From positions 1-63,982 of the forward strand of contig JAJFTY010000077.1 in NCBI GenBank assembly GCA_021372695.1: 63,982 nucleotides of DNA. The letters run 5' to 3'. This DNA comes from Deltaproteobacteria bacterium (GTDB taxonomy: Bacteria; Desulfobacterota; Syntrophia; Syntrophales; UBA5619). The notes under the pieces are model-generated. The model saw only the letters and a program-made list of their open reading frames with translations. It did no database searches and was not told the DNA's origin. The position numbers and the translations under genes were made by a program. This document shows, piece by piece, positions 35,699-44,844 of this stretch. How positions within the stretch are numbered: the first letter of the stretch is position 1; every line of letters starts with the position of its first letter.

Positions 35699-36158
35699 TT
35701 ATTCCCTCATCACGAGGAGGACTTTTCTCAATACGCTGCTGTTCGGGTGGGTCGCGGCCTTCTTCTCCGGGACCTTCTACGCGCTGATGAAATTCGCCTT
35801 TCCCACCCTGGGGAAGGAACCTGACTTCGTCGTCCTGAACCGGAACGATTTTGCAGGAGTCGCGAACAACACGGTCAAGCCCTTTCCCTGGGGTGGCACC
35901 GTCGGGCTCTATTACAAAAAAGAAGATGGCAGTGTGATGGCGCTCAAGGGCGTCTGCAGCCACATGGAGTGCAACGTGGCCTACCGGCCGGCGGAGAAGC
36001 GCTTCTACTGCGCCTGCCATCAGGGATGGTTCGATGACACGGGGAAGAATATCGAAGGACCGCCGCCGAAGCCCCTCGAGGTTTTCGTCATCAGCGAGGA
36101 GGGGGAGAAACTGATCATCGCCAAGAAGGGGGTCAAGGTTGAGTTGCCCAAGGCTTAA
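35688..36158 (+). CDS. Rieske iron-sulfur protein
   Basis: 156 residues. The N-terminus ITRRTFLNTLL resembles a twin-arginine signal that stays as an anchor helix (residues 14-34). The 2Fe-2S site is formed by CSHMEC and CACHQGWFD. These keep the Cys-x-His and Cys-x-x-His ligands and the disulfide Cys pair, but differ from the common CTHLGC and CPCHGS. In quinol:cytochrome oxidoreductases this protein takes the first electron from quinol. It overlaps sdhB at its start and the cytochrome b gene at its end by 20 bp. Confidence 0.92.
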   Translation: MKLDYSLITRRTFLNTLLFGWVAAFFSGTFYALMKFAFPTLGKEPDFVVLNRNDFAGVANNTVKPFPWGGTVGLYYKKEDGSVMALKGVCSHMECNVAYRPAEKRFYCACHQGWFDDTGKNIEGPPPKPLEVFVISEEGEKLIIAKKGVKVELPKA

Positions 36159-37203
36159 AAACTGGTGGGATGACCGCTATGACCTCAGAGAGGTCACGAA
36201 GCTGGCCAAGAGCAAGACGGTCCCGGAGCACCGTTACGACCTCTGGTACTACACCGGCGGGATCACCCTTTTCCTGTTCATGCTCCAGTTTCTGACCGGG
36301 ATGCTCCTGGCTTTCTACTATGTCCCCCACGTCGATTTCGCCCACAAGAGCATCATCGAGATCGTCACCAAGCTGAACATGGGGTGGTTCTTCCGATCCC
36401 TGCACCACTGGGGGGCGCAGCTCCTGATCGTCTTTCTCTTCATCCACCTCTTCGGCACGCTCCTGCTGAAGGCTTACCGCAACCCCCGGGAGCTGGTCTG
36501 GGTGAGCGGGTTCATCCTGCTTGGCATCTCGATCTTCTTCGGCCTGAGTGGCTACCTCCTCCTCTGGGACGAGCGGGCCTTCGCCGCCGTCCGCGTGGCG
36601 ACCGGCGGCGCCGGCGCTTTTCCCGTGGTCGGGGGATTCATCAAGGCTTTCCTCCGGGGAAGCATCGATGTGACCGGCGATACGCTGCTCCGCTTCTACG
36701 CCTTCCACGTGGCCATCCTGCCGATCATCACGCTGGCCCTGATCGGCCTCCATCTGCTCCTGGTTCAGTACCACGGAATGAGCACCCCCCTCTCCCTGAA
36801 AGGGGAAAGTTTCCGGGAGGTGCCCTTTTTCCCGAATGTCTTCCTCAAGGACCTGATGATCTGGCTGGTTGTCCTCGGGGCTGTCGTGACCCTTGCGGTG
36901 TTCTTTCCGCCGGAGATCGGCGTGAAGGCCGATCCCCTGGCCCCGCCCCCGGAAAACATCAAGCCGGAATGGTATTTCCTCTTCCTCCTGCAGACGCTGA
37001 AGCTCTTCCCGGGCGCGATCTGGGGGATGAACGGGGAAACCATCGCCATCCTCTGCGTCTCCGCGGGGATCCTCTTTTTCTTCCTGATCCCCTTTGTCGA
37101 CCGGAAATCGGCACGGGGCGAAAAGAGCCCACTCTTCACCTGGATCGGCGCGGCCTATCTTCTCTATTTCGTGACCATGACGGTGGTGGGTTACCTGAGT
37201 TAA
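36139..37203 (+). CDS. Cytochrome b, fused b6 and subunit IV type
   Basis: 354 residues, about eight helices. Haem ligands: the first pair in SLHHWGAQLLIVFLFIH has 13 residues between, and the second pair in FHVAILPIITLALIGLH has 14 residues between. The 14-spacing is the b6f form, unlike 13 in bc1. The Qo-site PEWY motif is present (IKPEWYFLFLLQ), so b6 and subunit IV parts are in one chain. Start is TTG 36139 behind AAGAAGGGGG. Ends 9 bp before the small protein. No c-type cytochrome gene is adjacent. Confidence 0.93.
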   Translation: MSCPRLKNWWDDRYDLREVTKLAKSKTVPEHRYDLWYYTGGITLFLFMLQFLTGMLLAFYYVPHVDFAHKSIIEIVTKLNMGWFFRSLHHWGAQLLIVFLFIHLFGTLLLKAYRNPRELVWVSGFILLGISIFFGLSGYLLLWDERAFAAVRVATGGAGAFPVVGGFIKAFLRGSIDVTGDTLLRFYAFHVAILPIITLALIGLHLLLVQYHGMSTPLSLKGESFREVPFFPNVFLKDLMIWLVVLGAVVTLAVFFPPEIGVKADPLAPPPENIKPEWYFLFLLQTLKLFPGAIWGMNGETIAILCVSAGILFFFLIPFVDRKSARGEKSPLFTWIGAAYLLYFVTMTVVGYLS

Positions 37204-37212
37204 GGAGTGAGT

Positions 37213-37512
37213 ATGCGAAGGTTCGACGTCATCCGCAAATGTTTCAAACGCAGCCTCCTCTCCCGGTTCGTGCCGGCGATCGTCACGGCCTGGATGGTTG
37301 CCGTTCATGCAGCGCCCTTGCTCGCCGCGGAGCAGATCGCCGTATTTCCCACGACCCCCTTCGACGCCTACGTCGTCTATGAGAGCCTTGCCGTTTTCTG
37401 GATCGCGATCATCTGCCTGATCGTCGTCATCCGCATGAAGCTGAAGGAGATCGAACGGGTCCAGGCACTGGGCGCGGACCGTGAGGAGACTGCTGCCCCT
37501 TTGTTGGAATAG
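37213..37512 (+). CDS. Small membrane protein at the end of the cytochrome b operon
   Basis: 99 residues. A basic N-terminus and hydrophobic stretch end in PLLAAEQ, which looks like a signal peptide, and a second helix (about residues 60-78, AVFWIAIICLIVVIR) anchors the mature chain, followed by an acidic tail. It may be an assembly or accessory subunit of the Rieske/cytochrome b complex; no haem or metal motif is present. ATG 37213 has AAGGAG. The operon terminator follows at once. Confidence 0.7.
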   Translation: MRRFDVIRKCFKRSLLSRFVPAIVTAWMVAVHAAPLLAAEQIAVFPTTPFDAYVVYESLAVFWIAIICLIVVIRMKLKEIERVQALGADREETAAPLLE

Positions 37513-37533
37513 CCGGGGATGGTGTAAAACGTC

Positions 37534-37567
37534 AAAGGCCCCTCCCGCGCGGGAGAGGCCTTTTTTT
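37534..37567 (+). terminator. Terminator of the sdh-cytochrome b operon
   Basis: AGGCC-CCTCCCG pairs with CGGGAG-AGGCCT and is followed by seven T. It lies between two converging operons and may also act weakly on gpmA, whose side has only three T. Confidence 0.9.
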
Positions 37568-37598
37568 GATTCGGCGGCACGACAGGAGCGCCGACCGG

Positions 37599-38345
37599 TC
37601 ACTTCTTGCTCAACTGGCCCGCCACCGATGCGGTTGCGCGGGCAACGGCGTCCGGATCGCCCAGATAGTAGTGGTTGACGGCGCTCAGGTGCTCATCCAA
37701 CTCGTAAACCAGCGGAATGCCCGTCGGGATGTTCAGCTCCGTAATCACCTCCTCGGGAACCATATCCAGGTACTTCACCAGGGCGCGGATGCTGTTCCCG
37801 TGCGCCGCGATGAGAACCTTCCTGCCCGCCCTCAGATCCGGGACGATGGCCCCATGCCAGTAGGGCAGGACCCGCTCCAGGGTCATCTTCAGTGATTCAC
37901 CTTTCGGCGGCTCCCCGGGTAGCAGGCCGGCATAGCGGGGATCTTTGCCCGGAAAGCGGTCATCCGTCTCGTCGAGGGCGGGGGGCGGTGTGTCGTAGCT
38001 TCGCCGCCAGGCGTGGACCAGCTCCATCCCGTACTTTTCGGCGGTTTCCCGCTTGTTCAGCCCCTGAAGGGCGCCGTAGTGGCGCTCATTGAGCCGCCAG
38101 GAGCGGCAGACCGGAATCCACATCAGGTCCATCTCGTCGAGGACGATCCAGAGTGTCCGGATCGCCCTCTTCAGAACCGATGTGTGGGCCAGATCGAAGG
38201 TGTACCCCCTGTCGCGCAGAAGCCGGCCCGCCTGATGCGCCTCGCGGATCCCCTGCTCGGTGAGGTCCACATCGGTCCAGCCGGAAAACCGGTTTTCGAG
38301 GTTCCACGTGCTCTCCCCGTGACGCAGCAAGACCAGTTTGATCAT
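37599..38345 (-). CDS. gpmA: 2,3-bisphosphoglycerate-dependent phosphoglycerate mutase
   Basis: 248-residue glycolytic enzyme that moves phosphate between C3 and C2 of glycerate. The phospho-His motif [20 protein letters not shown] is at residue 7, RRSYDTPPP and [11 protein letters not shown] are conserved, and [16 protein letters not shown] contains the second His. I start it at ATG 38345 with GGGGGAAG upstream; the longer frame to 38387 adds residues not seen in the family. Monocistronic. Confidence 0.96.
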   Translation of the reverse strand: MIKLVLLRHGESTWNLENRFSGWTDVDLTEQGIREAHQAGRLLRDRGYTFDLAHTSVLKRAIRTLWIVLDEMDLMWIPVCRSWRLNERHYGALQGLNKRETAEKYGMELVHAWRRSYDTPPPALDETDDRFPGKDPRYAGLLPGEPPKGESLKMTLERVLPYWHGAIVPDLRAGRKVLIAAHGNSIRALVKYLDMVPEEVITELNIPTGIPLVYELDEHLSAVNHYYLGDPDAVARATASVAGQLSKK

Positions 38346-38707
38346 CGTTCTTCCCCCTTGGATCATATCAGTGGAAATCAACAGCACCCCGATTGTGATG
38401 CAGAGTTATGGCACATTCCGCCATTCCCGACAAGGCCTTTCCCGGCGGCTTATGAAAGCAGGCGTCCGGATTGCAGTGCTGACGACGAGGGAGACATGGT
38501 CTGCGAGAGACCTTTTATCGATGTTTCCGCCTAGAGTTTTGGCCGGGCTGAGGAATCCGCCTCGGCTTCGGAGGAACGACCTGCCAAGCGGAGCAGATGA
38601 AGGGGGCGATCGACCATCTGGCCGGCGTGATCGGGAGGAGCTGTCACGGCCGGCGGATGCCGAATCATGGGGAGCCGCCCCCGGTCTCCCCCTATCGCCC
38701 GGCGAAC
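38346..38707. other. Non-coding gap, no feature recognised
   Basis: Between gpmA and the tctA terminator there is no frame with codon use or motifs of a gene; the open frames here are extensions of antisense shadows. gpmA promoter elements must lie at its upper side, but no clear -35/-10 pair is visible. Confidence 0.5.
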
Positions 38708-38737
38708 AAAAAACGGGGCAGCCTCGCGGCTGCCCCG
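38708..38737 (-). terminator. Terminator after the first tctA
   Basis: CGGGGCAGCC pairs with GGCTGCCCCG around a 4-base loop; on the minus strand six T follow. It lies 16 bp after the tctA stop and ends the long transporter run. Confidence 0.9.
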
Positions 38738-38752
38738 CCACAGGGACAGAAA

Positions 38753-40276
38753 TTACAGCTCTTCCACGTTGAGGGTGGTCCCGCCCCGTCCGAGCTTTTT
38801 CATCACCGCGCGGAAGACCGGGGTCAGGTAGGCCAGGATGGCCACGACCATGAACAGCAGCGAGATCGGCCGGGTGAAGAAGATGGTTGCATCTCCCCCC
38901 GAAAGCATCAGGGACTGCCGCAGCGAATTCTCGGCAAGGCGTCCCAGGACCAGGGCCAGGACCAGCGGGACGATCGGGTATTTGAGCTTGTTCATCACGT
39001 AGCCCAGGATCCCGAAGCCGAGCATCATCCAGATATCGAAGAGGGCGTTGTTGGTCGTGTAGGCGCCGATCGAGGCAAAAATCACGATGAACCCCATGAG
39101 GATCGTGTAGGGCACCCGCAGCATCGAGACGAAGACCGGGATCAGGAAGATGTTCATGCAGACCAGGAGGAAATTCCCGATGAATTTGCTCGAGATGAGC
39201 CCCCAGACCAGGTCGGCATTGTTCTGGAAGAGCAGCGGGCCCGGACGGATGCCCCACATCATGAAGCCGGCCAGCATGATGGCCGTCGTCGGGGAACCCG
39301 GAACGCCCAGCGCCAGCAGCGGGGCGAAGCCGCTGATCGAGGCGGAGTTGTTGGCCGACTCGGGGGAGGCGATCCCCTCGATGACCCCGGTGCCGAACTT
39401 CTCCGGACGCTTGGAGACGCGCTTTTCGGCCAGGTAGGCCAGGAACGAAGCGGTTGTGATCCCACCCGCCGGGATCAGGCCGATGAAGAAACCGATGAGT
39501 CCGCCCCGGAAAATCGCCCAGCGTGAATCGAGCCAGTCCTGCCAGGTGAGGAACATGTCCTTGAGCTTGATCTTCTGCGTGAGCAGCGTCCGATCCTCCT
39601 CCTGTTCCAGGCTGTTGAACACCTCGGCCAGGCCGAAGATCCCGCAGATGATGACGATGAAATCGATCCCACCGAGCAGCTGCGGAACGCCGAAAGAGAA
39701 GCGGGGAACGCCGCTCACCACGTCGAGCCCGATGATCGCCAGGAAGAGGCCCACCAGCGTGGAGATGACGATCCTGATCGGATCGCCGCCGCCGAAGACA
39801 GTCAGCATCCCGAAGGCCATCATCGCCAGGCCGAAGTATTCGGGCGGCCCGAAGCGCAGGGCGAATTTGGCCAAGGCCGGCGCAAAGGCCGCCAGCAGTA
39901 CGACGGAGAGGGTGCCAGCGATCCAGGAACCAATGGCCGCAACCGAGAGGGCCGCCCCGGCCCGCCCCTTCTTGGCCATCTGGTAGCCGTCGAGACAGGT
40001 CATGACCGAAGAGGACTCCCCGGGAATATTCATCAGGACCGAGGTGATCGTTCCACCGTAGGCCACCCCGTAATAGATTCCCGCAAAGAGGATGATCGCC
40101 GAAGTGGGGTTGACCGAAAAGGTCAACGGCAGGAGCAGCGCTACCGCGGTGGGCGCCCCGATGCCCGGGAGGACCCCGACGAGCTGCCCAACGAAGCAGC
40201 CGGCCAGGCAGTACAACAGGTTTTCCCAGGTCATGGAGATGGAAAAACCCATCATCAAATTATTCCAGAGTTCCAT
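38753..40276 (-). CDS. tctA: Tripartite tricarboxylate transporter, large permease TctA (system 1)
   Basis: 507-residue inner-membrane protein, about 11-12 helices, that makes the transport path of a TctABC-type carboxylate importer. Family blocks: LVGVLPGIGAPTAVALLLPL near residue 35, AYGGTITSVLMNIPGESSSV, ASFLAYLAEKRVSK, and VPGSPTTAIMLAGFMMWGI. It is driven by an ion gradient and fed by the periplasmic TctC at 40849. The tctB stop lies 14 bp upstream. Substrate is some di- or tricarboxylate or aromatic acid. Confidence 0.95.
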   Translation of the reverse strand: MELWNNLMMGFSISMTWENLLYCLAGCFVGQLVGVLPGIGAPTAVALLLPLTFSVNPTSAIILFAGIYYGVAYGGTITSVLMNIPGESSSVMTCLDGYQMAKKGRAGAALSVAAIGSWIAGTLSVVLLAAFAPALAKFALRFGPPEYFGLAMMAFGMLTVFGGGDPIRIVISTLVGLFLAIIGLDVVSGVPRFSFGVPQLLGGIDFIVIICGIFGLAEVFNSLEQEEDRTLLTQKIKLKDMFLTWQDWLDSRWAIFRGGLIGFFIGLIPAGGITTASFLAYLAEKRVSKRPEKFGTGVIEGIASPESANNSASISGFAPLLALGVPGSPTTAIMLAGFMMWGIRPGPLLFQNNADLVWGLISSKFIGNFLLVCMNIFLIPVFVSMLRVPYTILMGFIVIFASIGAYTTNNALFDIWMMLGFGILGYVMNKLKYPIVPLVLALVLGRLAENSLRQSLMLSGGDATIFFTRPISLLFMVVAILAYLTPVFRAVMKKLGRGGTTLNVEEL

Positions 40277-40290
40277 ATGCTAAGCCCTTT

Positions 40291-40743
40291 CTAGAAACCG
40301 ATCATACCCCGGGGCAGCGGAATTTCCAGCCACTGGCCAAAGATGAAGAAAATGCCGATGGCCGAGCCCACGGCTGTCAGAGCGCAGGTCGATAACTTGT
40401 GCTTCCCGATGATCCTCATGGCCGCAGCCGTGCAGAGGGAAAGGGCTATCGAGATTCCCAGGACCGGAATCAGAAGGAAGCCGACGACGATCAGGATCAG
40501 CATCTGGAATCCCACTTTAGACCTCGGCGTCAGGAACACCCCGAACTTTGTCTTGCTTTTCGCCCGGAAAACCTTCACGACTTCGATCACGCCGCCGATC
40601 AGGATGCCGATCCCGAGCAGCAGGGGCAGGAAGCCGGGCCCCGGCCCAAACTCGGAGTAAAACTCGTACTGCAGGGAAAAGGCGGTGATGAAGATACCGA
40701 ACAGAAGAACCGCCCAGGCCCCGATAAACTCAGCGAGCCACAT
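40291..40743 (-). CDS. tctB: Tripartite tricarboxylate transporter, small permease TctB (system 1)
   Basis: 150 residues with four hydrophobic helices; the block YEFYSEFGPGPGFLPLLLG is a TctB hallmark. It pairs with TctA. ATG 40743 has AAGGAG. It lies between tctC and tctA, the usual gene order C-B-A. Confidence 0.88.
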   Translation of the reverse strand: MWLAEFIGAWAVLLFGIFITAFSLQYEFYSEFGPGPGFLPLLLGIGILIGGVIEVVKVFRAKSKTKFGVFLTPRSKVGFQMLILIVVGFLLIPVLGISIALSLCTAAAMRIIGKHKLSTCALTAVGSAIGIFFIFGQWLEIPLPRGMIGF

Positions 40744-40848
40744 GCTTTTATTCTCCTTGCCTTGCGTTCCGAAACAGAGCGCCGCGGCGGGTCACGATTC
40801 GATGACCCGCCACGGCGTCGCAACCCACCGTTGCTTCCGACGGAATCG

Positions 40849-41841
40849 CTATTTAATTAGCCCGAGTTCCTTGAGAATGTCTCCGAAGAGCTTCTCGTTC
40901 TTGGCGACGAACGGCGTCATCTCCTTGCTTCCGAGGTACGCGGGGCTGAGCATGTACTTCTTCAGGTAGCCCTCTTTCCATGCCGTCGAGTCGCTCATCC
41001 TCTTCATCAGATTCTCATAGTAGGCCACCACTTCGGGGCCGATCTTCGGAGGTGCGGCGATCCCGCGGAAGAAGTCAAATTCGAACTTGTAGCCGCTCTC
41101 CATGAAGGTGGGAATATCATTGAGGAGGGGAACGCGCTTGTCGTTGGCCACGGCCAGGGCCCGGACCGCTTTTGCCTCGTACTGCGGGATGAATTCGCCG
41201 GGGTTGGCCCAGATCGCGCTGACATGGCCTCCCAGAAGCGCCGTGATGCACTCACCACCGCTGTTGAACGGGATATAGCGCAGCTTGATGTCCGCCGCTT
41301 TCTCGAAGAGGCGGTTGCACATCTGATCCTCACCGCCCACCTGCGTGCCGGCGATCGTCACGGAGCCCGGCGTCTTCTTGGCGGCAGCGACCAGATCGCC
41401 GATCGTCTTGAACGGGGAATCGGCCTTGACGACGATGAACTGCTCATCCTTGGCGAGGTTGCAGATCATGGTCAGATCGCGGTAAGTTGCGGCCCCTTTT
41501 CCGACAACCAGCGGACCGCTGACCTGTCCCGAGATGAAGGTCAGCAGCATGTGGTCATTTCCCGGCGAATGGGCAACTGCGGTCGTTCCGATCGTGGCGC
41601 TTCCACCCGGTTTGTTCTCGATCACGAAGCGCTGATCCATGAGTTTCTCGGTCTTGATGACGTTGTCGATAGCCCGGGCGTATACGTCGCTTCCACCTCC
41701 TGGCGCATAGGGCACGACGAAACTGATCGGCTTGGTCGGTTTGAATTCGGCGGCCTGCGCCTGAACGGCGAGGAACAGGATGGCAGACAATGAAACCACA
41801 GCCATCCGGCACAACCTGCTACCAAACAAACGGGTCTTCAT
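40849..41841 (-). CDS. tctC: Tripartite tricarboxylate transporter, periplasmic receptor TctC (system 1)
   Basis: 330-residue binding protein of the Bug/TctC family. Signal peptide ends near AVQAQA (about residue 26). Mature start FKPTKPISFVVPYAPGGGSDVYAR holds the conserved loop that grips a carboxylate; VIENKPGGSATIGT and NSGGECITALLGGHV are also diagnostic. I start at ATG 41841, with GGAGG 9 bp upstream; the longer frame to 41886 puts extra residues before the signal. Own promoter at 41915-41943. Confidence 0.93.
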   Translation of the reverse strand: MKTRLFGSRLCRMAVVSLSAILFLAVQAQAAEFKPTKPISFVVPYAPGGGSDVYARAIDNVIKTEKLMDQRFVIENKPGGSATIGTTAVAHSPGNDHMLLTFISGQVSGPLVVGKGAATYRDLTMICNLAKDEQFIVVKADSPFKTIGDLVAAAKKTPGSVTIAGTQVGGEDQMCNRLFEKAADIKLRYIPFNSGGECITALLGGHVSAIWANPGEFIPQYEAKAVRALAVANDKRVPLLNDIPTFMESGYKFEFDFFRGIAAPPKIGPEVVAYYENLMKRMSDSTAWKEGYLKKYMLSPAYLGSKEMTPFVAKNEKLFGDILKELGLIK

Positions 41842-41914
41842 CTCTTGAACCTCCTTCATGTTACCTGTTAATAAAGAACTGCCCATGCCAAAATCAACGC
41901 TGCTACTTGCGACG

Positions 41915-41943
41915 CTTATATAATTTCACGTGCCGGTTTTCAA
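41915..41943 (-). promoter_or_regulatory. Promoter for tctCBA system 1
   Basis: Minus-strand TTGAAA (41943-41938), a 17-bp spacer and TATAAG (41920-41915), 74 bp before tctC. The rest of the gap to 42185 shows nothing I can name. Confidence 0.55.
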
Positions 41944-42185
41944 GCGACTTTCGAATGGAGGATGATATCCCTCGCCCCACAACTCCCTGCCCGTGGGCGG
42001 CGAGCCGCATATGTCTTGCGAACGTCTTCCCGAGGGAGACGCCGGGAGACAACGACAGCGACTGATCAATCCCTTTCAGTGACCTGTCCCCTTCCTGATG
42101 ACGACAGCGTGCCTATCTTGAACGCGGGTTTCGACCAGCGCTGCAACGCCGGCACAGTCGAGGTCTTTCGTGACGGGATCAATGG

Positions 42186-43064
42186 CTATTCCTTCGAAAT
42201 ATCCAATGGGACATTGCCTTCCTTGATCGGCGGAACGATTGGAGGTTGCCCGGTCTTCTGCAAAATCTGCCGCCCCTCTGCGGACAGTAGAAACCCGATG
42301 AAGCTGCCCGCTGGCTTCACATTCATGGCCGTGCCTGGAACGGTCGCTACATTGCGGATGTTTTCACTCAGGTTCAACTGCGCCGGGAAGCGAATGATCT
42401 CCGCGTCGGCGACGGTCACCGCGGCTGACAGGTACACGATGCCGGCATCGGCCTTGCCGCTCTTGACCGCCTTCAGAACGTCAGGGATTGTGTTTTCCCT
42501 GGCGGCCTCGTCAATGATCTTCTGCGACAAATCGGGCTTGCCTTCGGCCGCCGCTGCCCTTGTGATGAATTGAACCGTCCGGTTGGTGGCCATGTCTTTT
42601 TCACCGCTGACCCGTGCCAACCTGACACCGCTCCTGGCGAGATCGGTCATTCGTTTTATCCCCAGGGTGTTACCCTTGCCGGTAATGACCACCATTTCAT
42701 TGGCTGAGAAGACGACGTACCATGATGCGGCGGCCTTATCGCCGACCTGCTTGCCGAACATCTCTTTCACGACCGCCGGGTCGGAGGGCGCAAAGACGTC
42801 GCAGGCCTCTCCTTTGAGGATGCGTTCAGCCAGTTCCTTGGAGCGGCCGGAGGTCAGATGAACCGTTGCGGCCGGAATTCTGGTCTCAAAAGCCTTTTTC
42901 ATTTCCATCATCGGACCAGCCAATGAATCAGCGTGCCATACTTCGAGCATTACCTTCTCCTCTACTGCCGGCTGGGTGGCCTTTTGGACTGTGGCGCAAC
43001 CCGCCAATGACAAAATGAACACCGGCAAACATAGTGAATGGAAAACTTTGGGGAATCGATGCAT
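42186..43064 (-). CDS. Orphan molybdate/tungstate-type binding lipoprotein (ModA/WtpA-like)
   Basis: 292 residues. ILSLAGC gives a lipobox, so the protein is tethered to the membrane. The mature part begins LEVWHADSLAGPMMEMKKAF, the early oxyanion-binding block of WtpA/ModA proteins, followed by TSGRSKELAERI and CDVFAPSDPAVV, also family marks. No ModB permease or ModC ATPase gene is next to it; it sits between the two Tct systems. It may feed a distant permease. Tungstate is a natural guess given the aldehyde oxidoreductase at 28902, but this is inference. ATG 43064 has GAGGAGGG. Confidence 0.82.
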   Translation of the reverse strand: MHRFPKVFHSLCLPVFILSLAGCATVQKATQPAVEEKVMLEVWHADSLAGPMMEMKKAFETRIPAATVHLTSGRSKELAERILKGEACDVFAPSDPAVVKEMFGKQVGDKAAASWYVVFSANEMVVITGKGNTLGIKRMTDLARSGVRLARVSGEKDMATNRTVQFITRAAAAEGKPDLSQKIIDEAARENTIPDVLKAVKSGKADAGIVYLSAAVTVADAEIIRFPAQLNLSENIRNVATVPGTAMNVKPAGSFIGFLLSAEGRQILQKTGQPPIVPPIKEGNVPLDISKE

Positions 43065-43260
43065 AGGGACGCCCTCCTCACTTGATCAGACCCTGCGTTT
43101 ACATCCTTCGGGATGTACGGTACGGCATCTGGCGTGTCAACCGGGATGAATCGCAACGGGCCAGTGACGAGGGGGAAATTCCACACCGGGGCACGACCCG
43201 TCCAGTCGACCATTACTGCAAAAAGAAAAGCCCGATCCGTGAGGATAGCGGCTTGAAATG

Positions 43261-43296
43261 GCAGAGTTCCCCACGGCCGGTCGCGGAGAACTCTGC
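43261..43296 (-). other. Stem-loop downstream of tctA system 2
   Basis: GCAGAGTTC (43261-43269) faces GAACTCTGC (43288-43296), 11 bp past the tctA stop on the minus strand. No T-run follows, so it may protect the mRNA end more than end transcription. Confidence 0.4.
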
Positions 43297-43306
43297 AAAG
43301 GATTCG

Positions 43307-44806
43307 CTAAGCGGCCAAGCGTTGGCGGAATTTGCCCCACAGCGCTGCGATCGCCGGCCAGAACAGCAGGAGGAGTCCAGCGGCCATGATGGCGCCGACC
43401 AGCCAGTTCGAAAAGAAGATACTCAGGTCACCCTGGGATCCCAAGATCGCCTGACGGAACGAGACTTCCGTCGGGTCTCCGAGCACCAGGGCCAAGATCA
43501 GCGGCGCCAATGGATATTCCAGCTTCTTAAAGACATAACCGATCACGCCGAAGAACAGCATGGTCCAGATGTTGAACATGGCATTGTTCACGGTGAAGGC
43601 GCCGACCGCACACACCACGACGATGACCGGGGCGATGATCGAAAAGGGGATGCGAAGGATGGCTGCAAACAGCGGCACGGAGGAGAGAACGATGACCAGG
43701 CCGACGACGTTCGACAGATACATGCTGGCGATCAGCCCCCAGACGAACTCCTTCTGCTCGACAAACAGCATTGGACCCGGCTGCAGCCCCCAGATCATCA
43801 GGCCGCCCAGCAGCACCGCCGCCGTGGCGGAACCGGGGATGCCCAACGCCATCATCGGCAGCAGCGCGGCGCAGCCGGACCCGTGGGCAGCGGTCTCGGG
43901 CGCAAGCACGCCTTCCAGTTCACCCGTTCCGAATTTATCGCCATTTTTCGAAATCTTCTTGGCAAGGCCATAGCTCATGAAGGAGGCGGCCGTTGCGCCG
44001 CCCGGCTTGAAACCCATCCAGGCACCGATGATGGCGCCGAAGAGCAGCGTCGACCAGTACTTCGGCAGCTTTTTCCAGGTCTGCCACACGACCGTGGGGT
44101 TGATCCTGGCGTGTACGCCTTCGAATTTGAGCCCCTCTTCCATGCTGACCAGGATCTCTCCGACACCGAACAGGCCGATCACGACCACCAGGAAATCGAC
44201 GCCCTTGAGCAGTTCGGACCAGCCAAAGGTGAGCCGGAGCGTACCGCTGACGTTGTCCATGCCGATCTGGGCCAGGCCAAAACCGAGCATCAGGGAGGCG
44301 ACGGTCTTGAATGGGTCCTTACCCGTGCCGACGAAGCTGGCAAAGGTCAGAAAATAGACGGCAAAGAATTCGGGAGGACCGAAGTGCAGCGCAAAATTCG
44401 CTACCAGCGGCGCCAGAAAGGTGATCATCAAAACGGAAAAAAGGGCGCCGAAGAACGATCCGGTGAAGGAGGCCGTGAGAGCTTCTCCGGCCCTGCCCTG
44501 CTGGGCCATGGGGTAGCCGTCGAAGGTGGTGGCCACCGAATGGGATTCTCCGGGGATATTGAAGAGGATCGAGGTGATGGCCCCGGCAAACAGCGAACCC
44601 CAGTAGATGCACGACAGCATGACGATTGCCGAAGTGGGAGGCATGGTAAAGGTGAGCGGCAGCAGGATGGCCACGCCGTTCGGTCCTCCCAGACCCGGCA
44701 GTACACCGACGAGGACTCCCAGTATCAGGCCGACCGCCATCATGCCGAGGTTGTACCAGCTGATGATGACGGAAAAACCATGGAATAGATTTAGCACGTT
44801 GTCCAC
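43307..44806 (-). CDS. tctA: Tripartite tricarboxylate transporter, large permease TctA (system 2)
   Basis: 499 residues, same architecture as the system 1 protein but clearly a different paralogue. LVGVLPGLGGPNGVAILLPL, SLFAGAITSILFNIPGESHSV and IPGSATAAVLLGGLMIWG are the family blocks. Starts with GTG 44806 behind GGAGG. Lies 38 bp after tctB. Confidence 0.95.
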   Translation of the reverse strand: MDNVLNLFHGFSVIISWYNLGMMAVGLILGVLVGVLPGLGGPNGVAILLPLTFTMPPTSAIVMLSCIYWGSLFAGAITSILFNIPGESHSVATTFDGYPMAQQGRAGEALTASFTGSFFGALFSVLMITFLAPLVANFALHFGPPEFFAVYFLTFASFVGTGKDPFKTVASLMLGFGLAQIGMDNVSGTLRLTFGWSELLKGVDFLVVVIGLFGVGEILVSMEEGLKFEGVHARINPTVVWQTWKKLPKYWSTLLFGAIIGAWMGFKPGGATAASFMSYGLAKKISKNGDKFGTGELEGVLAPETAAHGSGCAALLPMMALGIPGSATAAVLLGGLMIWGLQPGPMLFVEQKEFVWGLIASMYLSNVVGLVIVLSSVPLFAAILRIPFSIIAPVIVVVCAVGAFTVNNAMFNIWTMLFFGVIGYVFKKLEYPLAPLILALVLGDPTEVSFRQAILGSQGDLSIFFSNWLVGAIMAAGLLLLFWPAIAALWGKFRQRLAA

Positions 44807-44844
44807 GTGACAATCCTCCTGATTGGTGACGCAGTTCAGATGGC

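Noticed and set aside
38388..38752. Possible small gene between gpmA and tctA
   Set aside because: Frames here have poor composition, no ribosome sites and no recognisable product; the minus-strand frame is an out-of-frame extension from tctA.
43261..43296. Rho-independent terminator after tctA system 2
   Set aside because: The stem has an 18-base loop and no T-run on the minus strand; listed only as a stem-loop.
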